A stretch of DNA of 64,000 nucleotides from VRUE01 sp963702175 (GTDB taxonomy: Bacteria > Actinomycetota > Thermoleophilia > Solirubrobacterales > 70-9), in the NCBI GenBank assembly GCA_963702175.1, contig OY969721.1, positions 310,001-374,000 of the forward strand, in the 5' to 3' direction. Under the pieces are notes generated by a model. It made no database searches. It was not told where the DNA came from and worked only from the letters and a program-made list of their open reading frames with translations. Positions 16,817-25,317 of the stretch are shown here, piece by piece (position 1 is the first letter of the stretch; each line of letters starts with the position of its first letter). Made by a program: the position numbers and the translations under genes.

Positions 16817-18148
16817 GTGCAAGGTTCGAGAAACGGTCGCCAAGCCCAGACGCGCTACAGCGCGAATGGCACCGGCGTCTCGAACCGGAGGGCACGCCAG
16901 CGGGCGCTGGCGATCGGCATCGCCGACGGAGCGGGGAACGAGGACTCGCTGGCCGAGCTGAAGGAGCTGCTGCACACGGCAGGCGTGGCGACGGCGGGCG
17001 AGATGCTCCAGCAGCGCTCCGCCCCTGATCCGGACCGCTACTTCGGGCACGGCAAGCTGGCTGAGCTGAAGCGGGAGATCGCGGCCTGCGACGCCAACCT
17101 GGTCGCTTGCGACGACGAGCTGGCACCGCGCCAGGAGCGCAACCTGGAGGCCGCGCTGGGCGTGCCGGTGATCGACCGCACCGCGGTGATCCTCGACATC
17201 TTCGCCGACCACGCCCACTCGGCCGAGGGCAAGCTCCAGGTCGAGCTGGCCCAGCTCGAGTACAACATGGCCCGCATGCGGGGGCTGTGGACGCACCTCG
17301 AGCGCCTTGGCGCCGGGCGCATGGACGGCGGCATCGGCACCAGGGGCCCGGGCGAGAGTCAGATTGAGACCGACCGCCGCCTCGCCCGAGACCGCATCGC
17401 AGCCCTGCGCCGCCGCCTCAAGCGGCTGGAGCGCAACCGCGACACGATGAGGGCCAGGCGCGACCGCTCGTCACTGCCGCGCGTGGCCCTCGCCGGCTAC
17501 ACCAATGCCGGCAAGTCGACCCTGCTCAACGCGTTGACGGGGGCCGAGGTTGGGGTGGGGGACAGGCTCTTCCACACGCTCGATCCGACTACGCGCAGCT
17601 TCGAGCTCTCCGGCCGCGACTACCTGTTGACCGACACCGTCGGCTTCATCGAGAAGCTGCCCCACCAACTGGTCGAGGCCTTCAAGGCGACCCTGGAGGA
17701 GACGGTCCTGGCAGACCTGATCCTCCACGTCGTCGACGCGGCCGCGCCGGAGGAGCGCCGTCTTGCCGACATGCAGGCGGTCGACGCCGTGCTGGAGGAG
17801 ATCGGGACGGGAGATAAGCCGCGACTGCTGGTGCTCAACAAGGTCGACCTGCTCGACAAGGGCGATCGCGACGAAGCCCTGCTGCGTCACCCTGACAGTG
17901 TTCTTGTCTCGGCGCTGGCCGATATCGGCTTGGAGGAGCTCCGGGAACGGGTTGAGCTGGCTTTCGAAGACACGCTGGCCGACGTAGAGCTGCTTGTTCC
18001 CTACGCCGAAGGGGCTCGGTTGCACGAGCTGCACGAGCTGGCGGGCGACCTCGAGCGCGAGGATCGTGCGGACGGCGTTCTCGTTCATGCGCGTGTGCCC
18101 AGGGCTGAGCTGCACCGATTCGAGGATCTGGGAACCACGGCGGCTTAG
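16817..18148 (+). CDS. hflX: GTPase HflX
   Basis: 443 aa, GTG start. The N-terminal HflX domain contains DPDRYFGHGKLAEL and the signature GRMDGGIGTRGPGESQIETDRR; the G domain has G1 GYTNAGKST, G3 DTVGF and G4 NKVD. HflX binds the 50S subunit and rescues or splits stalled ribosomes. The gene stands alone on the plus strand, followed by a terminator hairpin. The C-terminal domain is of normal size. Confidence 0.95.
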   Translation: MQGSRNGRQAQTRYSANGTGVSNRRARQRALAIGIADGAGNEDSLAELKELLHTAGVATAGEMLQQRSAPDPDRYFGHGKLAELKREIAACDANLVACDDELAPRQERNLEAALGVPVIDRTAVILDIFADHAHSAEGKLQVELAQLEYNMARMRGLWTHLERLGAGRMDGGIGTRGPGESQIETDRRLARDRIAALRRRLKRLERNRDTMRARRDRSSLPRVALAGYTNAGKSTLLNALTGAEVGVGDRLFHTLDPTTRSFELSGRDYLLTDTVGFIEKLPHQLVEAFKATLEETVLADLILHVVDAAAPEERRLADMQAVDAVLEEIGTGDKPRLLVLNKVDLLDKGDRDEALLRHPDSVLVSALADIGLEELRERVELAFEDTLADVELLVPYAEGARLHELHELAGDLEREDRADGVLVHARVPRAELHRFEDLGTTAA

Positions 18149-18176
18149 GAAAGGCGAGGACACCCCCGCCTTTCCT
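18147..18176 (+). terminator. Hairpin terminator after hflX
   Basis: AGGAAAGGCG (18147-18156) pairs perfectly with CGCCTTTCCT (18167-18176) around a 10-nt loop, beginning at the last base of the hflX stop codon. Only a weak T-containing tail follows. Confidence 0.65.
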
Positions 18177-18202
18177 TCAATCGCGGTTGTAGGGTCCTCG
18201 GG

Positions 18203-18637
18203 ATGACGCAGCTGCCAATAGCAAAGCTGAAGGACGAGGCCGTTCTGCCGACGCGGGCGCATGAGGGAGATGCCGGGCTGGATCTGTATGCCTGCGAGGC
18301 TGCTCACATTGGGCCGGGGGAGAGGTGGAGCGTTGGGACCGGGGTGGCCGTAGAAATCCCGGAGGGCCATGCCGGGCTGGTGCTACCTAGGTCAGGGCTG
18401 GCCAGGAAGCACGGGATCGCACTGGTCAACTCGCCGGGGCTGATCGACTCCGGGTATCGCGGAGAAGTACGGGTGCTGCTGCTCAACACCGATCCGGCGG
18501 AGACTTTCCGCGTGGAGGCAGGGGATCGGATTGCGCAGTTGGTGATTGCACCGATTGCGCTGGCCGAGCCGGTTGAGGTCGACTCGTTGAGCGATTCCAC
18601 CCGTGGCGACGGCGGGTTTGGGTCTAGCGGGCGTTAG
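18203..18637 (+). CDS. dut: Deoxyuridine 5'-triphosphate nucleotidohydrolase
   Basis: 144 aa. The five trimeric-dUTPase motifs are visible: AGLDLYA (I), PRSGLA (II), GLIDSGYRGEV (III), GDRIAQLV (IV) and the C-terminal glycine-rich GDGGFGSSGR (V). It hydrolyses dUTP to dUMP, keeping uracil out of DNA and supplying dTMP synthesis. Its stop overlaps the convergent RTX-like gene by 4 nt. Confidence 0.96.
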   Translation: MTQLPIAKLKDEAVLPTRAHEGDAGLDLYACEAAHIGPGERWSVGTGVAVEIPEGHAGLVLPRSGLARKHGIALVNSPGLIDSGYRGEVRVLLLNTDPAETFRVEAGDRIAQLVIAPIALAEPVEVDSLSDSTRGDGGFGSSGR

Positions 18638-20760
18638 CGGCGCTGGATTCGGAGGGTGAAGACGGCCGGTGAGCGATCGCGATTGCCGGCGGCGTCTACC
18701 GCGAAGACGCGGAAGGTGTGGGGGCCCAGCGTCAACCGGTAGGGGCGTGGGGAGCGGCATGGTTGGAGGGGGCGGCGGTCGAGCGCGCAGCGGAAGGAGG
18801 CGCCTGACTCGTTGGCGCCGAAGGCGAAGATGACGCGGCGGGACCGCTTGTTGGTGAAGAGACGCTTGGGCGGCCTGTGGGCAATGCGCGTGTGCGGCGG
18901 CGTCCGGTCGTCGGCTCGCGGTGGGGGTTGAGGCGAAAGCCCGCCACCGGCCGGCGGCGCGGTTTCGGGCTCGGGGTTCGGGTCTGGTGGGGTATCGGGC
19001 GGCCGGAAGCTGTTCGGATCGCGCTCGTAGACCGACTCGCAGGCGATCGGCGTAGCGTCGGGGCCGTTCTCGGGGTGATCGATCTGAGCGGTGTCGAAGC
19101 CTTCGCCGCAATCGATCGTCGGATCGGGGTCGTCGTTGGGCGTGCCCGAGTTGGCGAGAATCGAGTCGTCACCGGCCGCAGCGAAGTAGGAGTCTGGTCC
19201 TGGCCTGCCGAGGAGTTGGTTGGGGTCGGCGTCGCCGATCATGACATCGCTGAGGCCCGTCCCCTCGGTGTCCTCGATTGCTGCGAGGGTCGTGAGCAGG
19301 GAGCTGCCGGCGCACTGTGGCTGTCCACCGGACCCGACGAGCCCTGCCCGCTGCGCCGCCATGTCGATCGCCACGGCTGCGTTGAAGTTCGCCCAGTTGG
19401 CGTTGTCCCGGTCGGGGCCTCCGTCGAGCAAATCGCCGTCGCAGACCGCGTTGGAGACGAAGAGATCCTCGCCGGTCCCGGCGTGGAGCTGATCGCCCCC
19501 CTCGTTGTTGGGCACCGCGTCGTCCCTTCCCCCGGCATCGGCGGTGTCCGCGCCGGCGCCGTCGACGAGGGCGTCTTCGGTGAGGCCGCCGATCAGCTCG
19601 TCGTTCCCCCCGTTTCCGAGCAGGATCACCGCGGTCGCTTCCGTCGCCCCCGAGCCGAAGCCAGAGACGGCGAGCGTGTCGTTCCCGTCCAGCCCGGCGA
19701 GGACGATCGAGTCGGGCGAGGCAGCAGGGCAGACGACTTTGCCGCCGGCTGGCGCGCTGCACCCGCCTGCGGCTGAGGGGCTGGTGTCGAAGCCGCCCTG
19801 CGAGCTCGGTCCGAGGGCGAAGGTGACGGCGCCGGCGGCGTAGCTGGCAGTCACTTCGTCGTTTTCGTCGCTGCCGGTCAGGTAGAGAGCCGGGTTCCCT
19901 CCGGACTGTGGCGCCATCAGGCCGACCGAGATCGCGCCCGGGTCGCGCTGCTCGACTTCCTCCTCGTCGGCCTCGCACTCGAACGTCGTCGCGGCGTCGC
20001 AGCTGTCGCCGTCCGCTCCGCCGTAGGCGACGTCCGAGCCTCCTTCGCCGAGGATCACGTCGGCGCCGCCGCCGCCGTAGATCGTCTCCGCGTCGGTGGT
20101 GCCGACGATGAAGTCCGGGAAGGCGCTGCCGATCACCACCTCGAAGCTCGTCCCTTCGAGCCCTTCGTCGACCCCTCCGCCCGACGGAGCCAGGCCGTTG
20201 TCGCCGATACCGCTCTGCAGGTTCACGTAGGCGCCGCGCCCCTCCCGATCCGGGGGAAGCCCGTCGAAATTCGAGACGCCCGGCCGGCCATCAAAGAAGC
20301 CCGGCGTCGCCCCGGTCGCGTAGCTGAGCGTGTCGGTGCCGCCGCCGGTATCGGCGATCGCGTCGATCGTGGCGTCGCCGCGCACGAAGTCGTTGCCGCC
20401 TTCGCCGTCGAGCGAGTCCGCGCCGAAGCCGCCCGAGAGGAAGTCGTCGCCAGGGCCGCCGCGGGGCCGGTCGTCTCCGATCCCGCCGTAGAGGCGGTCG
20501 TTACCCTCGCCGCCGTTGATCTGGTCGTTACCGCGCTGGCCGTAGATGACGTCGTCGCCGCCTTCGCCGTTGACGGTGGTGACGCCGCGAGGTGCGCGGA
20601 TCGTGTCGCCGCACGGGGTGCCGACGATCGTGTCGCCGACCGTCTGCAGGCCTTCGGCGCAGCTCTGCGCCATGCTCGGCTGGGGCCCCGCTCCGGCGAG
20701 AGCGGCGAGAGCAGTGAGCAGCGCAAAGCTGGCGAACCCTGGCTTTCGCCTCAACCGCAT
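18634..20760 (-). CDS. Secreted RTX-like calcium-binding protein with C-terminal Ig-like module
   Basis: 708 aa. A signal peptide (FASFALLTALAALAGA) is followed by glycine/aspartate repeats of the hemolysin type (GGDDVIYGQRGNDQINGGEGNDRLYGG), a degenerate middle region with more such motifs, a proline-rich linker, and a C-terminal beta module containing SGASFRCALDRRPLQPC and FAVDAAGNRD. That last module is frequent in secreted proteins of Solirubrobacter relatives. RTX repeats bind calcium and fold outside the cell. No type I secretion genes are nearby, and the signal peptide suggests Sec export. The role (adhesion, matrix, enzyme carrier) is unknown. Confidence 0.82.
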   Translation of the reverse strand: MRLRRKPGFASFALLTALAALAGAGPQPSMAQSCAEGLQTVGDTIVGTPCGDTIRAPRGVTTVNGEGGDDVIYGQRGNDQINGGEGNDRLYGGIGDDRPRGGPGDDFLSGGFGADSLDGEGGNDFVRGDATIDAIADTGGGTDTLSYATGATPGFFDGRPGVSNFDGLPPDREGRGAYVNLQSGIGDNGLAPSGGGVDEGLEGTSFEVVIGSAFPDFIVGTTDAETIYGGGGADVILGEGGSDVAYGGADGDSCDAATTFECEADEEEVEQRDPGAISVGLMAPQSGGNPALYLTGSDENDEVTASYAAGAVTFALGPSSQGGFDTSPSAAGGCSAPAGGKVVCPAASPDSIVLAGLDGNDTLAVSGFGSGATEATAVILLGNGGNDELIGGLTEDALVDGAGADTADAGGRDDAVPNNEGGDQLHAGTGEDLFVSNAVCDGDLLDGGPDRDNANWANFNAAVAIDMAAQRAGLVGSGGQPQCAGSSLLTTLAAIEDTEGTGLSDVMIGDADPNQLLGRPGPDSYFAAAGDDSILANSGTPNDDPDPTIDCGEGFDTAQIDHPENGPDATPIACESVYERDPNSFRPPDTPPDPNPEPETAPPAGGGLSPQPPPRADDRTPPHTRIAHRPPKRLFTNKRSRRVIFAFGANESGASFRCALDRRPLQPCRSPRPYRLTLGPHTFRVFAVDAAGNRDRSPAVFTLRIQRR

Positions 20761-20793
20761 CTCATCTGACTACCCGGTCTCGCGCCGGGTCAC

Positions 20794-21531
20794 TCAGTCG
20801 CGCAGGGCAACCTCGCGGGCGCAGCTCTGCGCCGCCAGCTCCAGCTCGTCATCGAGCGATTCCAGCTCGGGCCGTGTCCCGTAGCGCCGCTCCAGGGCCA
20901 GGACGATCAGGAGATCGGCGAGCCAGGCGTTCTTGGGCAGCAGTGGACCGTGCAGATAGGTGCCGATCAGGTTGCCGCGCCGCACTCCCTCGAAGCCGTC
21001 CTTGCCGTTGTTGCCGAACCCCTTGACGACTCGACCCAGCGGCCTTGCATCGGGGCCAAGATAGGTGCGACCGCCATGGTTCTCGAAGCCGGCGACGACC
21101 CGCGGCTCGCCGCCGAGATCCGCCTCGATCGCGACGTTGCCGATCAGCCGCGGCCCCGGCTCGCGCACGGTCTCGAGGTCGGCAAGTCCCAGCCCGGGCA
21201 GCGTCTCCGCCTTGATCTGGTAGCTGTGGCCGAGCAGCTGGTAGCCGCCGCAAACCGCGAGCACGACGGCGCCGTCGGCGATCGCCGCAGCGAGCGCGTC
21301 GCGCTTTGTCGCGACCATGTCGGCCGCCACTGCCCGCTGGTCGCGATCCTGGCCCCCGCCGATATAGAGGAGATCGTGGGCAGCGGGATCGATCGCCTCT
21401 CCGGGGCCGGCCGCGGCGTAGGAGAACCCGATCCCGCGCCACTCGCAGCGGCGACGCAGGAGCAGGATGTTCCCCCGGTCGGCGTAGATGTTCATCTGCT
21501 CCGGGTATAGGGCGAGCAGGCGCAGCTTCAT
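20794..21531 (-). CDS. gatD: Lipid II isoglutaminyl synthase, glutamine amidotransferase subunit GatD
   Basis: 245 aa from ATG 21531, which has a very strong ribosome site (AAGGAGG) at good spacing. Type-1 glutaminase with catalytic Cys in VVLAVCGGYQLLG and His in GTYLHGPLLPKN; the start MKLRLLALYPEQMNIYADRGN is typical of GatD. With MurT it amidates D-glutamate of the lipid II stem peptide. As sequenced, the upstream methyltransferase reads straight into GatD in the same frame, an apparent fusion probably created by one extra base. The TGATG stop-start arrangement argues that GatD is a separate protein. Confidence 0.92.
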   Translation of the reverse strand: MKLRLLALYPEQMNIYADRGNILLLRRRCEWRGIGFSYAAAGPGEAIDPAAHDLLYIGGGQDRDQRAVAADMVATKRDALAAAIADGAVVLAVCGGYQLLGHSYQIKAETLPGLGLADLETVREPGPRLIGNVAIEADLGGEPRVVAGFENHGGRTYLGPDARPLGRVVKGFGNNGKDGFEGVRRGNLIGTYLHGPLLPKNAWLADLLIVLALERRYGTRPELESLDDELELAAQSCAREVALRD

Positions 21532-22335
21532 CAGGCCTCCTTCTCGAGCAGAGACAACGGTCGAGCCGACGTGGTCGTCGGTGGCGTCTATCGCGTGCCG
21601 TCCCGCCGGCCGCAGCCCGGCCACCCGTGCATCCTTCTCCAGGTCTTCGGCCGAGAGCAGGAGTAGGCGAACCTCATCGACCTCCTCGCTCAGCTCCCCC
21701 GCCGGCGAGACGGTCTGCCGTAGGCGGCTCACTGCGATCGTCCCAGCGTCGCGCCTGGCGCCGAGCGGCAGGCTGGAGTAGACCCAGCCGTCGACCTCCC
21801 GCGTGTCGGGGAGGGGGTAGGCATCCTCGGCGACCTCGGGCATCGACTCGACGATCGCAAACGCCGCCCGCGCCCCATGGGCCAGGTGCGCGGCGACGCA
21901 CCGCAGGCAGGCCACTCGCTCAGCGGCGCCATCGAACAGCTGCAGGAGCTGCATGGGGGCAAGCATCAAGCCGAAATCGCCCTCGAGCTCGAAGTCCCGC
22001 GCGTCCTCGGCAACCGCGTGCGCGGAGCCGGATGCGCGTTCGTTGAAAGCGGCGACCAGCTCGGCGTCCAGATCGAGGCCGGTGACCGAGTGCCCGCGCT
22101 TCGCCAGGTGCAGCGCGACGCGTCCCGTGCCGCAGCCGAGATCGAGGACCCCCCCAGCCGCGCCGTCAGCCAGCTCCTCCCACAGCTTCAAATCCGCGAC
22201 GTAGCCTCCACACTCGACGTCCTGCCAGATGACATTGCTCGGGCGGGTGGCATGGGGGGAGGGGGGTCGAGGACGTAGACCTCGCCCGCAGGCTCCCCTC
22301 CCCCCATGACAGGACCCGCCCGCCGCCATCTTCAT
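21531..22335 (-). CDS. SAM-dependent methyltransferase between murT and gatD, frame disturbed at its 3' end
   Basis: Class I methyltransferase: WQDVECGGYVADLKLWEEL precedes motif I VLDLGCGTGRVALHLA, then GLDLD. The ATG (22335) overlaps the murT stop as ATGA, so the gene is coupled to murT. Residues about 5-32 are encoded by palindromic element B2. At the 3' end one extra T within 21549-21555 replaces the likely ending TVVLLEKEA-stop with a readthrough into gatD; the corrected stop overlaps the gatD ATG. The substrate is unknown. Its position within the MurT/GatD amidation operon suggests a cell-wall or lipid substrate, which is inference. Confidence 0.78.
22240..22322 (+). repeat. Palindromic element, loop type B (copy B2), inside a methyltransferase N-terminus
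   Basis: The outer arms CGGGCGGGT (22240-22248) and ACCCGCCCG (22314-22322) enclose a 14-bp inner stem CATGGGGGGAGGGG (22251-22264) with 22295-22308. The loop contains CGAGGACGTAGACCTCG and CCCGCAGG. It lies just inside the 5' end of the methyltransferase gene, 13 bases from its ATG, and is read in frame on the opposite strand. Confidence 0.85.
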
Positions 22336-23705
22336 CTCCAGAACTCCGGTGCGAGGCCACGCGAGGCCAGCAGCTTGCGCAGCTCCAACAGCGCCGTGTA
22401 GGTGGGCAGGGCGAAGAGCCGCTGCGGTGCCCCCGCCACCGCCCGGTCCAGCGCTCTCTCGATCCCCGGCTCGACCTCGATCGTCTCGATCGGCCAGCCC
22501 GCGTACTTAAGCCTCAGCGCCATCTCCGGTGCCCGCGTGCCGGCGCAGACGACGCGGCGCACGACGCCCTCGAGCAGCTCGAAGTCGGCGTCCCAGATCC
22601 AGGAGACGTCGCGCCCGTCGGCGATGCCGTCGTTAAGGGCGATCCAGAGGTCGATGCCCTCGCTGCCAGCCTCAAGTCGCAGCGTGCGCAGCACCTCGTT
22701 CGCGCCGGCGGGGTTCTTGATCAACAGGATCGAGACCGGCTTGCCTGCAACCTCGATCGTCTCGACCCGGCCGAAGGCGGCGCGCATCTCGCCCAGTGCG
22801 GCCGCGATCGCCGCCGGCTCCACGCCCAGCTCGAGACAAGCCGTGACCGCGGCCAGCGCGTTGTAGACGTTGTAGAGGCCGGGCAAGGGCAGCTCCAGGT
22901 GCAGCGGTCCCTGGGGGGTGCGCAGCTCGACCAAGGAACCGGCCATCCCGCGCAGCTCGACCCGCGTCGCGGCCACCTCGGGCGCTGGGCGCTGGGCGCC
23001 GCAGCCCTCACACGCGTAGTGACCGAGATGGCCGACGAAGGCACGCTCGTAGGTGTAGGGATGGCCGCAACGGCGACAGTGCTTGGCGTCGAAGGCATGC
23101 TGAAGCTCGGGCAGCGCCTGCGAGGAATCCTCGAGGCCGAAATAGACGACGCCCGCGCGCGGGCTCCCGTCGCCGTCACGGCCGAGGTCGGCGATCAACG
23201 GGTCGTCGGCGTTGAGCGCGAAGCGGGTGCTGCCGGCTTGCTCGGCGACGGTTGCGGCCCAGCCGTCGGCTATCGTCTCGATCTCGCCGTAACGATCGAG
23301 CTGGTCGCGGAAGAGGTTGCCGAGGACGATCAGCGAGGGATCGAGCTGCTCTGCCACCCGCGGCAGCCAAGCCTCGTCAACCTCGAAGAGGCCCTCGTGG
23401 CCGCGCTGCTCGAGCAGCGCCGTGGCCACCCCCCAAGTCATGTTCGACCCGGCTCGGTTATGCACCGGGGCTCGTCCTGTCGCGCCGAGAACGGCGGCGA
23501 TCATCGCCGCGGTGGTCGTCTTGCCGTTGGTGGCACTGACGATCGCCGTGCCGCGGTTGAGACCGGCACCGAGCCTGGCGATCGCGTCGGGAGCGAGGCG
23601 CAGCAGCACGCGGCCGGGGAGGGTGGTGCCGCCGCCGCGACCGCTTACCCGGCTGGCGGCGCCGAGAGCGCGTGCCAGCGCAACCTTCGCCCCGAAGGCG
23701 ATCAA
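22332..23705 (-). CDS. murT: Lipid II isoglutaminyl synthase, ligase subunit MurT
   Basis: 457 aa. Mur-ligase ATP site SATNGKTTTAAMI (about residues 57-69), the four-cysteine zinc ribbon CRRCGHPY...CEGCGAQ inserted in the central domain (characteristic of MurT), and the DUF1727 C-terminal domain ending LASRGLAPEFWR. MurT activates the D-Glu alpha-carboxylate of lipid II and, with ammonia from GatD, makes D-isoglutamine. It overlaps the lipid kinase gene upstream by 4 nt and the methyltransferase downstream by 4 nt, so all belong to one operon. Confidence 0.95.
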   Translation of the reverse strand: MIAFGAKVALARALGAASRVSGRGGGTTLPGRVLLRLAPDAIARLGAGLNRGTAIVSATNGKTTTAAMIAAVLGATGRAPVHNRAGSNMTWGVATALLEQRGHEGLFEVDEAWLPRVAEQLDPSLIVLGNLFRDQLDRYGEIETIADGWAATVAEQAGSTRFALNADDPLIADLGRDGDGSPRAGVVYFGLEDSSQALPELQHAFDAKHCRRCGHPYTYERAFVGHLGHYACEGCGAQRPAPEVAATRVELRGMAGSLVELRTPQGPLHLELPLPGLYNVYNALAAVTACLELGVEPAAIAAALGEMRAAFGRVETIEVAGKPVSILLIKNPAGANEVLRTLRLEAGSEGIDLWIALNDGIADGRDVSWIWDADFELLEGVVRRVVCAGTRAPEMALRLKYAGWPIETIEVEPGIERALDRAVAGAPQRLFALPTYTALLELRKLLASRGLAPEFWR

Positions 23706-24589
23706 GGCGGCGGGACGAGCAGGTCCAGGGCGCGCGGCAACACGCGTAGCGAGACGGGCAAGTCGGTGAGGTGCTCGCCGTCCGCGTAGACCGGCAGCGG
23801 CCGACTCGCGCTCAGCTCCAGGCGGGACGCGCGGAAGACGCGGACCTCGTCCTCATCGACGTGCGTCCCCTTGAACACCTTCGGCAGGTTACTCACGAAG
23901 CGCAGCTTGGAGACCGCGCCGACGGCGACGATGTCGAACTCGCCGTCGTCGAGCTCGGCATCCGGGGCGATGAACATGCCGCCGCCAAAGGCCCGGTTGT
24001 TGGCGACGGAAATCGAGTACCCGGTGAGGCGCTGCCGTTTCTCGCCAATCTGCACGGTGAAGCGCACCGGCTTCCAGCCGATCAGGGTGCGGAGCGCCGC
24101 GTAGGCGTAGACCAGGTTGCCACGCAGGACGTTGGTCTCGTTGGCAAGCTCGTTGGCTTCGGAATCAAAGCCAACACTGACGATGCCGAGGAAGCGCTTG
24201 CCGTTGGCCTCACCGACGTCGATCCGCCGCGTGTGGCCGGCGGCGAGGACCTCAACCGCACCCTCCGGGTCGTCCGGGATACCGAGCACCCGCGCCAGGT
24301 CGTTGCCGCGACCGCCGGGGACGATGCCAAGCGGGGTCTCGCCACCGGCAAGGGCGCCACCGACGGCGCCGACTAGCCCATCGCCGCTCATCACCACCGG
24401 CACCTCGCCCAGGTCAGCGGCTGCCAGCGCCCGCTCGACCCCGTCCTCGAGACCGCGGGTCAACTCGACGCGGAAGGCGATCCGCCGCGTGTCCAACGCT
24501 TGCTCCACCCGTGGCAGCAGCTTCCGCGTGCGGCCGTGCGCAGAGGCAGGATTGACCAGCAACGCCAGCGGCATTCCCTCGATCGCCAT
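23702..24589 (-). CDS. Diacylglycerol/lipid kinase, DagK family
   Basis: 295 aa. The DAGK catalytic N-domain has VNPASAHGRT, the nucleotide loop VVMSGDGLVGAVGG (GGDGT in most relatives, here SGDGL) and GIVPGGRGNDLARVLG; the C-terminal beta-sandwich has NNRAFGGGMFIAPDAELDDG. These enzymes phosphorylate diacylglycerol or related lipids. It shares a 4-nt overlap with murT. The altered glycine loop may change nucleotide contacts. Sphingosine/YegS-type specificity cannot be excluded. Confidence 0.88.
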   Translation of the reverse strand: MAIEGMPLALLVNPASAHGRTRKLLPRVEQALDTRRIAFRVELTRGLEDGVERALAAADLGEVPVVMSGDGLVGAVGGALAGGETPLGIVPGGRGNDLARVLGIPDDPEGAVEVLAAGHTRRIDVGEANGKRFLGIVSVGFDSEANELANETNVLRGNLVYAYAALRTLIGWKPVRFTVQIGEKRQRLTGYSISVANNRAFGGGMFIAPDAELDDGEFDIVAVGAVSKLRFVSNLPKVFKGTHVDEDEVRVFRASRLELSASRPLPVYADGEHLTDLPVSLRVLPRALDLLVPPP

Positions 24590-24619
24590 CGGGTCGCGAA
24601 GCCTAGATGGCGCGGCCGC

Positions 24620-25270
24620 TCAGCCGGTCACGGTGAGGCGGCCGACATAAAAAGTCCCAGCACCCGCCTCGCCGATCTCGACTGGCTCGATCCCGTGCTG
24701 GAGGAACTTCCAGCGCAGCAGGGCGGGCCGCGTATAGAAGGGGGTCTGATCGCCCCAGCTAGAGGCAACCACGGCGCATCCGCCCGGACGCAGGACCCTG
24801 GCGATCTCGGCGAAGAAGGGCGGCATGTTGAGCTGGGCGACGAGGTCGAATGACTCGTCCGGGAAGGGAAGGTCGGCGGCATCGCCCTGCTTGAAGGCGA
24901 TCCGGCCCTCGGGATCGAGTCCGACCTTGGCGATGGCGGCGCGAATCATCTCCTCGGAGAGGTCGACGCCGCGTACCCGTGCCTGGGGAAACTCGCGGGC
25001 CAGGAACAGAGCGTCCTCACCCGTTCCGCAACCCACATCGAGGATGCGTTCGGGGGCGCGATCGACGTGGAGGACGGCGGCCGCCAGGGGGGCCAGGTGC
25101 TCGGCTCCGCCGGCACCGGTGCGCTCGTCCCAGCCGCTCGCCCGCTCCGAAAAGAAGCGGCGAGTCGGGCTCCTCAGCAGGGGCCATAGCCACGGGGCGC
25201 GAGCGACCAGGCCGTTGATCGCGCGCCCAACGATGCGATTGAGCGAGGAGGTCGAGCGGGGGAGGGCCAC
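24620..25270 (-). CDS. Class I SAM-dependent methyltransferase
   Basis: 216 aa. Motif I is ERILDVGCGTGEDALFLA, with a post-I acidic residue in VRGVDLSEEM and a late FAEIARVLRPGGCAVVASSWG, as in the UbiE/Methyltransf_11 group. The N-terminus (LNRIVGRAINGLVARAPWLWPLL) is hydrophobic and may associate with membranes. It lies 30 nt upstream of the lipid kinase gene on the same strand and may share its transcript. Substrate unknown. Confidence 0.82.
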   Translation of the reverse strand: MALPRSTSSLNRIVGRAINGLVARAPWLWPLLRSPTRRFFSERASGWDERTGAGGAEHLAPLAAAVLHVDRAPERILDVGCGTGEDALFLAREFPQARVRGVDLSEEMIRAAIAKVGLDPEGRIAFKQGDAADLPFPDESFDLVAQLNMPPFFAEIARVLRPGGCAVVASSWGDQTPFYTRPALLRWKFLQHGIEPVEIGEAGAGTFYVGRLTVTG

Positions 25271-25317
25271 GCGCCGATGATTGCAACCGGGGCTCGGTCG
25301 TCTAGGATTTCGCTGCG

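Noticed and set aside
16770..17126. N-terminal extension of the epimerase.
   Set aside because: It would overlap hflX and encodes a Pro/Arg-rich segment; the Rossmann motif starts right after GTG 16769.
20794..22335. A genuine methyltransferase-GatD fusion enzyme.
   Set aside because: The strong ribosome site before the GatD ATG and the restored TGATG stop-start on removing one base favour two separate proteins.
23465..23480. CGTCCTGTCG within murT resembling the element end.
   Set aside because: The match is short, lies in conserved coding sequence and has no partner arm.
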